Origin: Gorsachius magnificus
Taxonomy: Eukaryota > Chordata > Aves > Pelecaniformes > Ardeidae
NCBI GenBank assembly: GCA_034008185.1
Contig: CM067081.1
Location: 81,550,765-81,614,764 of the forward strand
DNA: 64,000 bases
Reading direction: 5' to 3'
The notes under the pieces are model-generated. The model was not told the origin of the DNA. It did no database searches and saw only the letters and a program-made list of their open reading frames with translations. Shown in pieces: positions 1-13,300 of the stretch; position 1 is the first letter of the stretch, and each line of letters begins with the position of its first letter. The position numbers and the translations under genes were made by a program.

Positions 1-3000
1 GGTCTAGTTGGATACCTGGTCATTGTAAGTGTCTGTAACACCGCAAACTAAATCTGTGTAGATGTGAGTGTGTCTAATCCACATGCGGTGCAGGAAACAC
101 ACCCGCTCCTGCCTGGGTGCTTTGCAGGGGCAGGGTGCTGTGATGGCTGAGGAACGCCCTTGGCCGGGCCTATGCTTCAAGGCTCTGCTGCTCCGTGGGG
201 CTGTGCCCTCTCTGGTGCTGCCTGTATGGACACTTGGTCAAAGTGAGCCACTTCGCAAAGACCTGCTGTGTAAACGAAATCCCTGTTTCCATTAGGCTGG
301 AGGAGAATATGCTGCTTTCTTAGTGACAAGTCAGAGCACCAATTCACTCTGTGCATGGGTTTCTCTGGAAAGCTCCTCTGGAGTACCTTTCTTGACCCAA
401 GCATTGAGAAGAGACTCTAGGTCCTCACTCTACATTTCAGATCACGGTCTGAAGGTGAAGCATCTAACACCTTACACAACTTGTATATGTTTTAGGTCTT
501 TACGGATACTGGCCTAATATCATCTGTGGTTCTGATACAAAGATTTTCTGAATGGTCTTGGAATGCACACAAAACATGCCTTTTTTTTTTTCTTCAGTTG
601 CACATTATATTATTTTGGATTTTTAGGATCTGCCCCTGCCTAGACCAAAGATACTAAAATATATAGTCACACAAGATACTTTACATAAGCAAAGAGAGGT
701 AGCTTTGAGCAACAACTTTAAAAAAAAATATTAGAGTAGTCAAGATGAGGAAAATGTAGTTCTCATTTATATGGTCAAATCAAATAAAACAAATTAGGTC
801 TTAGTTAGCCCTTCATTTCTTTACCAAATTTATAGTTCCCATATGTAAGATTTGTCAGTCTTATGAGAATGGACAAACTAGCCCTAACTACCTCTGGTTT
901 AAGTTGAATTTAAATGCTTTTATGTGCCTATTTTTGTAGAAATAAAATCTTTTCAGGGTTAGCTTATTATTTTTCTAACTTGACATTTTTTATATGTGTA
1001 ACGTTTTAGACCATATACTTCAGATTTCTTTTTCTAATTTAGCTTTAGTAAAGTGGAATTTAGCTTTAGTGAAGTGGCAAGAATTACTCTATAAAACTTT
1101 GGCAGAGGGAAAAAACTCTAAGGAAAATATTATCAGAAGCAAAGAAATGTGACATGTTTGCGATATGAGCCATGGTCTGGGCCATACATTGTTCTCTTTA
1201 GCAAAAATTTGTTGTAATAGGAATGGTGGCCAATGTCATTTTAGATTACATCAGCATTCACATGATCGGAATTCATTTCAGTTTGCTTTCTAAGTCTATT
1301 GCGGTGCAGAAGGTTATACATCTGCCAGTGATGCATTGCCATATAATGAAGGTAGTAAAAATGCAATGAAGAAAACTGTCCTGTCTTCAGCAGTTTGTTA
1401 CAAGGATCTTGTCCTTCTATACCCTTCACAACCCAGTAAGAACCATGTTTATTAGCACTAAGCAGTGAGTCGCCATACAGCCATGGCAAGAGGAATATGT
1501 ATTTTTACTTTATCAGATTGTTGTTCAAAACCACTAGCTGTTTGGAGCAGAGAGGGAGCTGTACATAGTTAATACGGAAAGTAAAGGATGTATAAGCTCG
1601 TGTTTGACAGAGACAGAAGAATGGAATAACATATTCAGGCCTATACTTTTACATGCTTTTACCTATACACTAGTGTTTTGCTTATCTTCCTAAAAGCTGT
1701 ATTGACCATAATGAGAAATAGGACTGGGATTAGGAAATTTTACAACTGTATTTTAAGAACTTTCTCAACAAACATCTTCAAACCACTCTGTTCCAGGGAG
1801 AGTTTGGAGGTACATTTATTTCCAGATAGTCCCCAGGAACTGTTTGCTCCTGCTCTTATTAGGTATTCGCAACACGGAATGACCTGAGAAAGGAAGAAAA
1901 GCAAAAATTATTTGTAAGTGTTCAGTGAAAGAGACTTAAACATTCTTACAAAGGAAACTGCCCTCGAAATTTTTTTTAATCAGATTCTAAATAGAGAAAA
2001 TCCTCCTAGGATTCAAGCTAACAGATGTGTCCAGCACTGAGGTGCCAGTAATTCCTTCATCAGTGAAATACGCGGTAAATAAGCAAATAAATGGGAAGAG
2101 TTGTTTGGCCTTTTTTTAATCTGAAAATCTGTATTTATAGATTCATTCACTGTGACTGTTTTTATTATGTCCTGATATGATCTTTCTACTTGTGGAACAT
2201 ACCTACATAAATTCTTCTAAGATTTCTGGGAGACAGGGGAAATTTTGTCCAAAAATAGGAAAAAAATTGTAACTATTCCAGCCATTGAAAATGTCTGCAA
2301 CTGATCTAGCTTCATGAGGTAGAGGCATTTAAATTCAGGAAAAGTTTTTTCTGTGGTTACTAATTTCACAGTCAGTGATAGAATTTTTTCTCTGTTCTTT
2401 TATTGTCCTCCAGATTGCAGCTAGTAATGTTGTAAGAAATGCTATGAAATTAGAAAATAAACCCATTATCATTATCTGTTCCTTCAACTAACTGTCAATC
2501 AAACTTCCCACACAATTCTCCCAAATCTTTCCCTGCTCCCCCAGAAAGTATTGGGCTTGTTAAAACATATTTTTCCCTGCAGCATAATACTGTTAAAAAT
2601 ATGTCTGATTCCATTCCTTCAGCTTGTAATGACTTTCATTCCATTTGTAGGTCATGTTGAAACGGTCTTTTTCAGATGAAGATTCATGGTGCCATTTGCC
2701 ATCCTTGCAGTGGAGAAACCAAACTTATTTCCAACTAAATAAGACCGTATTACAATGGAAGAGAAATATGCATCATGGTTTTTCCCCAAATTTTCTTTTC
2801 CATCCTCATCCACAAAGTATTTCTTCAAACAGGGAATCCTGTTTTATCTTCTTTTGATTCCCATTTGTATAAGCATAAATATAGAAAAAGGGGAACATTT
2901 TTTAGTGCCATAAAGTAGAATTATTTTTTATGCCTTTTCTCTATTCTAAATGTCAGAATTATCTCCTGTTCACTGAGCAGAGGAAGGCATAAAAAGTAAG

Positions 3001-3737
3001 ACTTATCACTGCCTGGTGGGCAAGACACTTTTACCGTACTGCTTCATGGGATAATGGCTGCTTATAACAAATGCCTAGCTGTAATGGGAGACGTTTGCCT
3101 CTGAATACCATAGGAGCTGGGGCATGCTGGTGACACACCGAGGTTCAGATCCCGATTTCAAATCAGGCAGAGAATGCTTGCTCCCAGATCATCAGGAAAG
3201 AGGATGCATGTGAGCGTGAAAACCCCCAGTGCTGCAGTGACCCCTGAGTTTATTTGAGAAAGCGATGACCTGCCTTAAGCTTCAGGTGAGGGTGCCTGGC
3301 AGCAGACCTGAGCACGCAGAGGTGTCCACTCTTGCAGCAGGAAGGAGCTAATCTGCACAACCAAACCCTCCGGGGGTATTTCTCACAGACAGCTTGCCTC
3401 CAGGAGGGTAGCGCTGCTGGGTACCACCCTCCCTCCACAAACTGAAGAGGCAGCAGGTCACCTGCGTGGAGGCTACCGATGCCAGTAGGCAGCAGCGAGC
3501 CCGACAGTACAGTGTGGCAGTCCCAGTGCACTCAAATCTGACACAAGCTACACTTTTGGAGAATTGTTCAAGCACTGATTTTTGTCGTGCATTTCTGACA
3601 TAATTCCCCAGACAATACTCTGCGACCTGCTCAGCTCGGGGCTAGCATTTGTGCCTGTGTAAGCACACTGATCTTAGGATATATCCAGACTTTATGTTTT
3701 CCCTTATTGCCTGTTGGGAAGCTGCTTGGAGAGGGAT
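1..3737. other. Intergenic DNA, no gene recognised
   Basis: This stretch is AT-rich, unique-looking DNA. The open frames are short, start anywhere and resemble no protein family I know. It holds one short tandem duplication (1036-1077), annotated separately. In the human genome the 3' side of MID1 faces CLCN4, so this could be the equivalent gap, but no CLCN4-like exon is visible here. Confidence 0.6.
1036..1077. repeat. 21-bp tandem duplication
   Basis: Two adjacent 21-bp units, 1036-1056 and 1057-1077, begin AATTTAGCTTTAGT and differ at a single base (A versus G at unit position 15). This is a local duplication and no function is implied. Confidence 0.85.
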
Positions 3738-4275
3738 TGTTGTGGTTTAACCCCAGCTGGCAACTAAGCACCACACAGCCGCTTGCTCACTCTCCCTCAC
3801 CCCCATGGTGGGAATCAAAAAAACCCTAAAACCCATGGGTTGAGAAAAAGACCATTTAATAGAACAGCAGAGGAAGAGAAAATACTAATACTAATACTAC
3901 TAATAGAATATACAAAACAAGTGATGCACAATGCAGTTGCTCACCACCCGTTGACTGATGCCCAACCCATCCCCAAGCAGTGATTGATGCCCCCCAGCCA
4001 ACTCCCCCCAGTTTCTATAGTGAGCATGATGCCATGTGGTCTGGAATCTCCCTTTGGCCAGTTGGGGTCAGCTGTCCTGGCTGTGCCCCCTCCCAGCTTC
4101 TGGTGCCCCTGGCAGAGCAGGGGAAGCTGAAAAATCCTTTACTGGTGTAAGCACTGCTTAGCAACAACCAAAACATCAGGGTGTTATCAGCGTTATTTTC
4201 ATCCTAAATCCAAACCACAGTGCTATGCCAGCTACTTGGAAGGAAATTAACTCTATCCCAGCTGAAGCCAGGACA
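3738..4275 (-). mobile_element. Solo LTR, avian ERVL-like family, reverse orientation
   Basis: The element starts TGTTGTGGTTTAACCCC and ends CCAGCTGAAGCCAGGACA, the reverse complement of an LTR with TG...CA ends. Flanking 5-mers are GGGAT on the left and GGGAC on the right, a 5-bp target duplication with one transition. Five-base duplications are typical of ERVL (class III) elements. A minus-strand ATTAAA poly-A signal sits at 3860-3855. The same family occurs at 17595-18133 (539 bp against 538 bp here), sharing the blocks around TGTAAGCACTGCTTAGCAAC and the TTATTTTCATCCTAAATCC stretch in opposite orientations. There is no internal retroviral sequence next to it, so it is a solo LTR left by recombination. 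It encodes no protein. Confidence 0.85.
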
Positions 4276-7200
4276 GGGACAATGCTGGCTTGAGAGCTGA
4301 GCTCTCTCTTCTTAGAGAGCTGAGTAGGTACAGAGCAGCACAATATTGACTGTAAAGAGCTTACTGTGTCCATTACCATGAGACAAATGTCCTTCCTATG
4401 TCTTTCTTGGATCTTACTGTTCTAAAGGGCACCCACGTCATGCAGTGTCAAAAAGTTCATATACCATTTACCTAATATTCACCATTCTTCTAGGGTGCCT
4501 GATTATATACAGCCATACAGTCCATCTTCAGACCTTCAAGCCTTCCAAACCTTTTTAATTTGTTGATTATTTTCATTACAGGCTGAAGGTTATATTTCTG
4601 TTGCTCCTGGTTTTAAAATGAAAAAAAAATACAAGCTGGTCTCTTTCCAGATGTGGACAACATTTTAACTTTGGCAGGCCAACCGGCACCTATTTAAAAC
4701 TGAGCACAAAGAGAATATCAAAACCATCTCTGTCGCTTCTCAATATCCACCAAATAAAAAACTTAGTACTTTTTTTTTTAACCTTTGATACAGGAAAACC
4801 ACATGCGTATTCCCTCTACTAATCTGTTTGAACAGAAATGTCTTACTTGCCCCATTGCTGTCACTCAGGAGAGGAGCTGCTGGTCGAACACAACAGTATT
4901 CCTCTAATCACTTCAAGGACCATTAGAGAATGACTGCACTGTTTTGTTTAATACCCTGATTGAGAGCAAAAACCCCTACTGAGAAGCAGGGAGCAGACCA
5001 TACGCTCTTCTTTCATGCCCACAGAGACAATTTAGTTAAATTACAAAAAACATTTGTGTCTGACTGGCTCCTTTGCCCATACTCCAAGCTGGCCAAACAT
5101 GCTCCAGCCCAGAAGACAAGTGCCCTGTGCACTAGTGGGGGCACCGTGCCCAAGCTCATACACATTGTCACTAAGCACACGCTACCTTCTGGCCTTGGCA
5201 GATCCAGTATAAGGAGAGATACTGCCAGCATAAGGCGAGATGCTATAAGCAGAAGAGTATGCATATGTTGACATGACAAATATGTTTTTAGACAAAGGCA
5301 AACTCTAAACACAAACCCACAAGAATACAGATGGATGTTTTTATTGATGTAATGATTAAATACAGGCAAATTTATGACATGTTGTGTAACGACACATTTT
5401 TCGTTGAAGAAAAAAATAAGAGCGGTAAATGACAAATTATTGTCAGGAATAAGACCCAAGTTCCCAGCTAAAGGTGCTGAGCAGTTTCCATGAAATGCAA
5501 ACAAAAAGAAGAATAGAAACTGTCAGATCCAATTAACAGAGCCTCCTACTGCGTGCGTTTAATGTCAAAAAATTATGAGACATCCATAGGGAGACAGCTG
5601 TTAGACGCTCAGAGATAATGTTACTGACCTCAGTAGGAAAGGTTAACGTGAACCATGAATCTGAATATCATCAGCGTGCTTATGATAATGAAAGCCATAT
5701 GACACAATCAATGCTTCAAGGAGATTTAAATTTAATGAAAGATCTGAAAGGCTCAGGACAGACCCTCGAGGTTCACTGACACTCACAGAGCTTACAACTG
5801 TGAAAAGCTTGATCAGCACATCGAAAGGGTGGCTATAGGGTAAGATCCAAATCTCGTCCCAACCCATGGAGCTTCTCTGATGACAACTGTTGAAGGGATG
5901 CCAAAGGCAGCTGCTCAGCTGAGCAAACCTGAAGAAAATCTGCAGAATGTCACTCAAGATCCTTGTTTCCTCACAAGAACTGGCCTAAAAATACAAATCC
6001 ACCTGGTTATACACTGAACAAATGGTCAGTTTGAGACAACATATGCTAAAGGATGTGTGGAAGGAAAGACTGTAAAAATAAGTGCAAGTTTTAATGAACT
6101 ATAGGAGATGTTAAAGGCTTTGTTCCAGTCACAATGGAAGCTTCATATCAGGCTTAGAATGTGAAAAACTGAGGTCTGGTGTGAATCCAGAATGACTCAC
6201 TGAAATAATAAAAATGAGAATTTTAAACATGGTTTCCTTCCCTGGCAGTTCAAACTCTTAAATTAAGCCCATCACAGCATGGATAAATAATCTTTCCCAA
6301 TTTTAACAATTAATTCCCTAGCTGTTCGTCCCCTTACCTGACCAAAGCATACATTATGTTACTGGCAGACAATAAATACATCCACATACTAGTTCTGGTT
6401 TGAACTCTGATGTAGACTCCCAACAGGGAGACTTGCAGTCTGTTTAATTATATGTAAAGATTCACATAATTTAAGTCATGCATTGTTGTATTGCATTCCT
6501 GAATATTCAAAAGGTCAATAAACTTTTTCTTCTGCTGAGACATATTTCTATGACTGCACTGTTCAGCTCTGTCACTAAGATTTTTTAAAGGCTCTGAGGT
6601 CATTTGAAATCTAGGCTGAGCTATACAATTTAAAAAGGGGTGTATAGGGAACAGTCATTCCGAGACAAGGAAATGACTAATTGGACTGGCTTTAACTTCA
6701 GTTCAGCAGTATCTCTCAGAGATATTATTTCCTGTCAATGACTTTTAAGGATGCAGAAGTGCTGTTAAGAATTTGCTTCAGAAATACAATTTCAGTCTTT
6801 CTGAGAGGATACAGACATCTCTGGAAATCTGGGAGTCCCAAAATAGAAAACAAAAATCAGCACAAAGAGTCCTTGGATATACTATTCAGTAATTAACACC
6901 CCATCCTGGTTTGGAAAACATGACGGACAATGGCTGATTCCATGTTTGACTTGCCGTATGTATTTTTCACAGATAAACTTCATAGGCAAGATTTTTGTCT
7001 GCGCATCTGTTGCCTCTGTTCTCTTGCCAGTTAAGTTTTTTTCTCCTCAAAATAACTCAGAAAACACATCTGAAATATTGTTCTTATATATGCAAGGCAG
7101 TAAGGAGTTTTCCAGGAAAGGTCTTAAAATAAAAAAAAAAGATCACAGAGTTTTAATGTAACCTGAAATTCCTAGAATGTTCTCAGGAATATTTCAGTGG

Positions 7201-9417
7201 TGACTAGATTGATAACACTTACTGTCTCATCATTACACTGCTTGTACACCATTATAAGACTTAACAAGAACCAAGCAACTACTGGTCCTGACAAACTTCT
7301 AGCCTAGTCCCACTCACAAAAGCCTAATGTACTTATTGGTAGAGCAAACCATCTCTAGTTGCATTTCTTTTTTCCTCTTTAAGCTCTTGTTCTGCTCTGT
7401 CTGTGAAAATGGTAGCTTTCATTGCACTGGAAGTTATTTAACATCATGAAATATTTTGATTGAAAAAATATTTATTTGCCACGCTTTTGTGTGTGGAAAT
7501 TCTCTTGTCTTATTTTCTTTTTTTTTTCATCCAAAACCTACAAGCAAGTCCCACAGTTTGGCTTTCCGGGATGCACACCAGCCCAATTTCAATAGGAAAG
7601 GTGGTGCAGCCCACCTTGCTTTCCAGGATCCAGTGGATGGGGTGCTCTCCTGATGTGCCAAGCTGGCCAGCTGCTCCACCGGGGGACACTGATGCTAGGA
7701 CAGCCAGGCATGAAACTCTGGCCTGTCTTTGGCACTGCAGCGCTGGCAGTGGTAAACCCATCTGAAAGCCTAATGTGTCCCCATACAGGGTCTGGAGGTC
7801 TTTAAGCCCTTAAATGAGCCTGGCAAGTTTGGCTTCTGGGCTTTCAGGCATGGTGGCAACACCTGTCACATCGCCATGGGTCCTGTGCTGGATGCCTGCC
7901 TTACTGGATGCTTCCTCACGTGCACAGGCACACACGTGTCCATGTGCATGCATGTGCTTTCATTTATTTAATCATTTATTTATATGCAAAAGTATCTTCA
8001 GTATAACTACATTATTAACCTGTTCTTTATGCATTATGTATAGACAGAAAAGCAAGGACAAGACTATAAGAAATGTTTCAACAGGTTAGCTTGAGTCCAT
8101 TTCTCTGTAAGCATGCATAAAATATGTGATGGTGTTCTATAAAAACTTGGGAATTTTTATGGAGAGGGATTTGTCAGATGACCTGAATGAAGACTGAGCA
8201 AACTATGAAGAACACATGGAGCTAGCAAAGGCAGCCAACAGGCACAGCACTTACTTAGTGCAGCAGTTGGCGCAAAAGGGTGCGTAAGAGGGGAACAGAA
8301 ACCCTGTACAGGTGCTTGGCAATGGCAGTGACATGTCACAAGACATGGTCCCCAGCACCCACTGGACCAACTCCCCCTGGCACAGCAGAGGCCTTGACCC
8401 AGAGCAAGCTCCCCCAGGAGGATGCAGGTCCAGTGCAGAGGGGCCCCTCACCTGCAGCCCATGTGTGCAGGGGAGGCTCTATGCCAAAAGGGAAAGGAGC
8501 TGGGAGAGGAGGTCAGCAGGCTGCGTGGCCTCAGAAATGATGACCCAAGCCTCTCTGTGGCTACAAGAGGAGCCTGAGGGGCAGGCAGGGTCTGTGACAA
8601 TCAGTTTAGGCAATGGAGACACAATGGCAAAGGCTGAAAGCTTGTGACTTCAGCATCAGGGGAATGACTGCTTCTCTGCCTGCAGGTGTGTGCCTACCAC
8701 ATGGGTTCAGTGCCCTGACAGCAGTTAAGGGACTGGGAGCTCTGCCAGCCCAGCACAGGAGCCGCTGAGCCTGAGTCCCATGGAAGAAGGAGCTAGTGTC
8801 AGCAGTGGGATGCTCCATTCTGTGGGCATGGAGGCCCCCATTGGCAAACCTGACCTGTTTTTGGAGGTTGCTGCCTTCCAGGGGCTTGGAGGAACAGCTG
8901 TAGATGTCTGCCCCTTGGTCCCATGCTACTCTTCCACATTGGAACCAGCAATAAGGCCAGGGAAGACCTGGAAAGTGTCAGTCATGGCTACATGGCTCTC
9001 ACGGCAAGGATGAAAGGCTTGGGGGTCCACATTCCCATGATTTTCTCCTCAGTTCTGTCAATGAGGGGGAAGGGCTTCAGGAGGAGTGGATGGATCCTGC
9101 AGTTCAATGACTGTTTGTGCATCCTGTGTTGATGACTCTCTAGAAGAAATAGGATGCAGCTGACCAAATAGTGCAAAAGTATTTTTGCCAACAGGCTGTC
9201 CAACATGGGGAGAAGACCTTTAAAGTAGGAACAAGGAGGGATGGAAATGATGACCCACAGTCAAGAGAGGAAATGGTGGTCTGGGTTTTTAAAAAAAAGA
9301 TGCAGAGTGATATGCACAACAGAGACTTCTTAATGAACAAATTGGGGCTAAGGAGGCTCAGCTCAAGAATATGCATGCAGAAAAGGAAGTGCCAAGAGGG
9401 CAACAGAAAATATACGG
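4276..9417. other. Intergenic DNA, no gene recognised
   Basis: No coding exon is recognisable. The part from about 7550 to 9170 is richer in G and C than its flanks and reads like an old, decayed interspersed repeat, but I cannot assign it to a family. Around 5207-5248 a motif of about 21 bp occurs twice in tandem with several differences. An AT-rich block at about 5300-5470 has no clear repeat signature. Confidence 0.5.
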
Positions 9418-10380
9418 ACTAGATAAATGAACAGTGAGGTGGATTAAAAACTGAATTGCCAGACTCAGATGGCTGTGACCAGCAGCACAAAGCCCAACTG
9501 GAAGCTGGTCACAAGGGATCTTTACAATTTCCAGTACTGTTTAGTATCCTCATTAATAGCCTGGATGTTGGGGCAGAGTGCACTCTCAGCAAGTTTGCAG
9601 GTGTTTGCTACAAAAATTGGACAAGTGACTGATACTCTCGGTGGGTGTGCTGCCATCCAGAGTGACCTTCACAGTCTGGAGTTACCAGGACAGAGACTTA
9701 CCTCATGAAGTTCAACAAAGACAAATGCAAAATTCCTGTGGAGGAGTAACACCAGGCACTTGGGGACCAAGTGGATGGAAAGAAGCTTGGTAGAAGAGGA
9801 CCTGGGTGGTCTGGTGGACATCAAGCTGGCCATCAAGGGAGATGATTCTTCATCTATACTCACCCCTTGTGAGACACCTCTGGAGTGCTGGGTCCAGTTC
9901 TGGGCTCCTCAGTACAAGAGAGACATGGAGACACTGGAGTCAGTGAAGGGCCACTAATGTGATTTAGAGACTGGAGCATCTTCCATATGAGGAGAGGCTG
10001 AGAGACTTGGGACTACTCAGCGTGGAGCTGGGAAAGCTCAAGGGGATCTTGCCCATGTACATAAATACCTGGTGGGGGCAGTAAAGAAGAAGGAGCCAGA
10101 CTCTGCTTGGTAATGGCCCAGTGACAGGACAAGAGTCAGTGGACACAAACTGAAACACAGGAAATTCTGTTTAAACATAAGGAAAAACTTCCTTCCTCTG
10201 ACAGTGGTTGGACACTGGCATGGTTTGCCCAGAGAGGCTGTGGAGGGTCTGTTGTGGAGAGATTAAAAACCTGACTGGACATGGTCCTGGGCAACCTGCT
10301 CCAGCTGACCTTGCTCTCAGCAGCATGGTTGGATGAGATGATCTCCAGAGGTCCCTTTCAAACTCCACCACTCTGTGATA
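9418..10380 (+). mobile_element. CR1 LINE fragment, 5'-truncated, sense
   Basis: About 960 bp follow the 3' part of avian CR1 in sense order. Near 9425 is GAACAGTGAGGTGGATTAAA, followed by AGCAAGTTTGCAGGTGT at about 9588 and GGTCCAGTTCTGGGCTCCTC at about 9892. AACTTCCTTCCTCTGACA at about 10187 and the TGCCCAGAGAGGCTGTGGA block at about 10226 come next. The terminal block is GATGATCTCCAGAGGTCCCT at about 10337. The reading frame is broken throughout, so this is a dead copy. The ATTCTATG-type tail is lost or reduced to TCTGTGATA. The 5' boundary is approximate. Confidence 0.85.
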
Positions 10381-13300
10381 TGCCTATTTAAGTCAAACGG
10401 TGCTCATTTTTTAGAAATGCAGTAATTAAAAAAATGCTTGTAATAAAGCCTTATGCCACATGACATTAATTTTGCACTTGCCATACCTGTTTGTGCTGAC
10501 GTACATGTTACTTTTTTACGTGGGTATGGAAGCACCCATGCATAAGTCTCAAAAGGAAAGACTGATATGCTCACAACAATGCAAACACACACAGATTTCT
10601 TTATATATTTTATTAGCTCATTTCTTATCCTGAACCTGTACATTGCTTAAGACAATGGAGCTCAAGCCTTGTTTGATGTCTCTGTGTCCGATGATAAATA
10701 AAAATATGTGTTAGCTATAATGAAGGGTCAAACAACAGATACCTACAAATTACCTGTGGCTATCAGACAAAATATACTTCTTTGGTGCATTAAAGCAGCA
10801 GACTTTTTTTGCTAAAATTGGAAGTGATATTAAAAGGTACATTTTCCTATATTAAACGTTTTCATGACACCATTCTTATTCAGTCAGTGAGAGTTTCCAG
10901 TTAATGCCCCATACAGAAGTGAGAAAAAAATAATCTCATGCAATTTTTAAAGAATACGAAGCAATTCAATCTTTCTTGGCAGGGATTTTTCCACCAGCTA
11001 AGAAAGTATCCATTTTTGGGTCAGCAATGAACAGCTTGTCTGCAGCAGGGAGCTTTTAATATTTCAGCTGAGTTCACCAGGCAGTATGTTACTACGGTCT
11101 TTGACAATTACCAGAAGGAATGCAGGAACCATCAAAGCATCTGTTTTCCAGCACTTGCATACATAAAGGCTTTCTAAAAACCACAGGTACCCAGAGCCCT
11201 GAATGCTTACTGCAGTACCAAGGATAGGGAAGCAGAGACTGGTTTTCTTACCTGTCTCTATCCCATTTATTATTTATTTGCAATTTCACCTCTTCTATAG
11301 TGTTTTCAGTTATGGTGCCTATTCAGCTTCTATTTTCTTCTCCTATGTTGCAAGTGCTATTTTATTTCTTGTTTCTCCCCTTCTTCCCATTGTATCAACC
11401 TGCTTTTAAAGCTAGGAGACTGCTAAACTTCTGATTTTTATCTGGATCCTCTCCAGTTCTGATGCAATATCTGTAGCTTTTTGACCATGCTTTTGAAACC
11501 TCTCTGTGACCCCCCTCTTTCTGCTGTGGAAGGGATGATCCAGAAACAAACTGAAAGATGCTGTCTGCCCAGGTCTGTGCCTGTGGTCTCTGCATGATGC
11601 CAAAGCAGCGGTTGTATGTGGGGTGCTCCGGCATAAGGAACACCACGGTAAAAAAAGTACTATAAGATCATTTGGGGGGAAAAAAAAAGTGAAGACTTCA
11701 AAACTTCATGGAAAAGGGAATCCTAAGAGATTATGGGGAAAAAGATAGCAGAAAGATGAAGAAAAAATGTCTGTGGAGAGTAAAGGTGCCTGTGGGGACA
11801 CATTTTGAGGAGGAAGAGAGATGTGAGTAGAGTGGGAACTAACAAAAAGAATTATTCCCATCTGCCTTTCATCTGGTACTGAAAAAAGGTCCATGATATA
11901 CTCTTAGGTATGTTGTCAGATGAAAATAACTCAGAATTAGAAGGGATAACGATGGCTCATTTCCAATGTAGCTATTAGAAATCCCAACCAAAGCTGCGAA
12001 GCGCCATGGGGTAGCAATGAAGGGTACCCAGTGCTGGCATTATCTCAAGTTAGATTTGATACCCTGTAGAGAGAAATGCCTCTTGGTCTTGAGCATGAGG
12101 TGGACTTTTTTACTTCCTTGTGCCCTATGGCATGTCTCACTGGAAGAATGCGCGGTTGTTTCAGTCGTTTCAATCAAGGTCTCCAACTTGCTGAGAGTGT
12201 CCTTTCAAAATAGCAAAAAGGTGTAAAAGATCAAGGAAACCTTAACAAAGCTTTGGAGCTAAATGGGTAGTTTTAATTCTCATGATGTCAATAATTTGCT
12301 CTGTAATTACAGCTGATACAGTAATAAAGGTAAATGATAGTCAGCTAAAATTATCTAGAAAGATAATTGTCTCCTTAAATCACACAAAGACAACCATTTG
12401 CATATGGTAAAACCCCAGCGTGTTCTTTAGCAGTCCTGTCATTTGTGCTGATTTCTCGACAATGTACCAGCCTAATTTGGTTTTGGTTTATTTTCAGATG
12501 CAAGTATAAAAACGATTGATCCAGACTGTGGCCATTCATACTGAGGCTGGATTTCTTTTAGGCCATTCGTGCTGAGGATGGATTTGTTTTATGCTGCTTC
12601 CTGAGGGACACCCAGGGAAGCTGAGCAGAGACCAGCCCTTTTTTGTTTCAGGGTTAATACTCCTGGTCCAAGCTGCCCACAGGAACAGGCACAGGGCTTA
12701 CCCTGCTAGAAAGGCATTCCTCCCTCCCAGCAGCACCTGTCTTGCAGTCAGCTTTGCGTGGTCCTGGGAAACACGGATTCCCGGCCCAACTCTCCAACCT
12801 CTCTCCAGCTCTTTAACCTCACACACCGGCTGCAGTCCCAAGCAGGGCCACAGAGCTCTTGCCGCTCTTGGTATTGCCTTGCTATATTACCCACCACAAC
12901 CCGGGGAGATCTCTGTTCCCTGGGGCTTCTTTCTTTCCTGAACATGACCATAGCTTTTTCTGGGAACACCAATGTCTTTCTATGCACATTCAGTGGCTGC
13001 CTGCTTAGTTAAGGGGCTACCTAATTATTTTTTCCCTTCAGGAAATCTGACTTATGGCAAACAGCGTGGTGACTAAGGATACACTGTAGAAGATGAGGAA
13101 TTGTGGACTGTAAGAAGATCTATGCAAGACTCATCTGTGTAAAGGCTGTCCTTGTGTCTGTGAGTGTGTCTGTCTGTCTTTACCTGTTAGTATCTATTAT
13201 CTGTATTTTCATTTCTGCTTAAGAATAGCGTGATCAGTAATCAGTCAAGGCCAGTTACAGCTGACAGTCAAAGACTGAATTAAACCTGAGACCAGCCTGT

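Noticed and set aside
3070..3160. tRNA-like A and B box words (TAGCTGTAATGG and GGTTCAGATCC) that might mark a tRNA gene or tRNA-derived SINE
   Set aside because: The A box has a mismatch at a key position, no cloverleaf can be drawn and no SINE body follows.
5013..5504. 163-codon minus-strand frame, the longest in the window
   Set aside because: Composition is rich in Leu, Ser and Cys as expected from random AT-rich DNA. It has no recognisable domain and no neighbouring exon. A conservation test would settle it.
7456..7765. Two overlapping plus-strand frames beginning with plausible Met codons and hydrophobic residues
   Set aside because: They overlap in different frames, the hydrophobic stretch comes from a T-rich run, and no family is recognisable.
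11395..11646. Minus-strand frame whose second half (GQKATDIASELERIQIKIRS) looks helical and protein-like
   Set aside because: I recognise no family, no splice structure is evident and the frame is short. A translated search would be decisive.
12591..12941. 116-codon plus-strand frame
   Set aside because: It lies in a GC-richer patch where stops are rarer, has low-complexity Ser/Pro/Leu composition and no motif.
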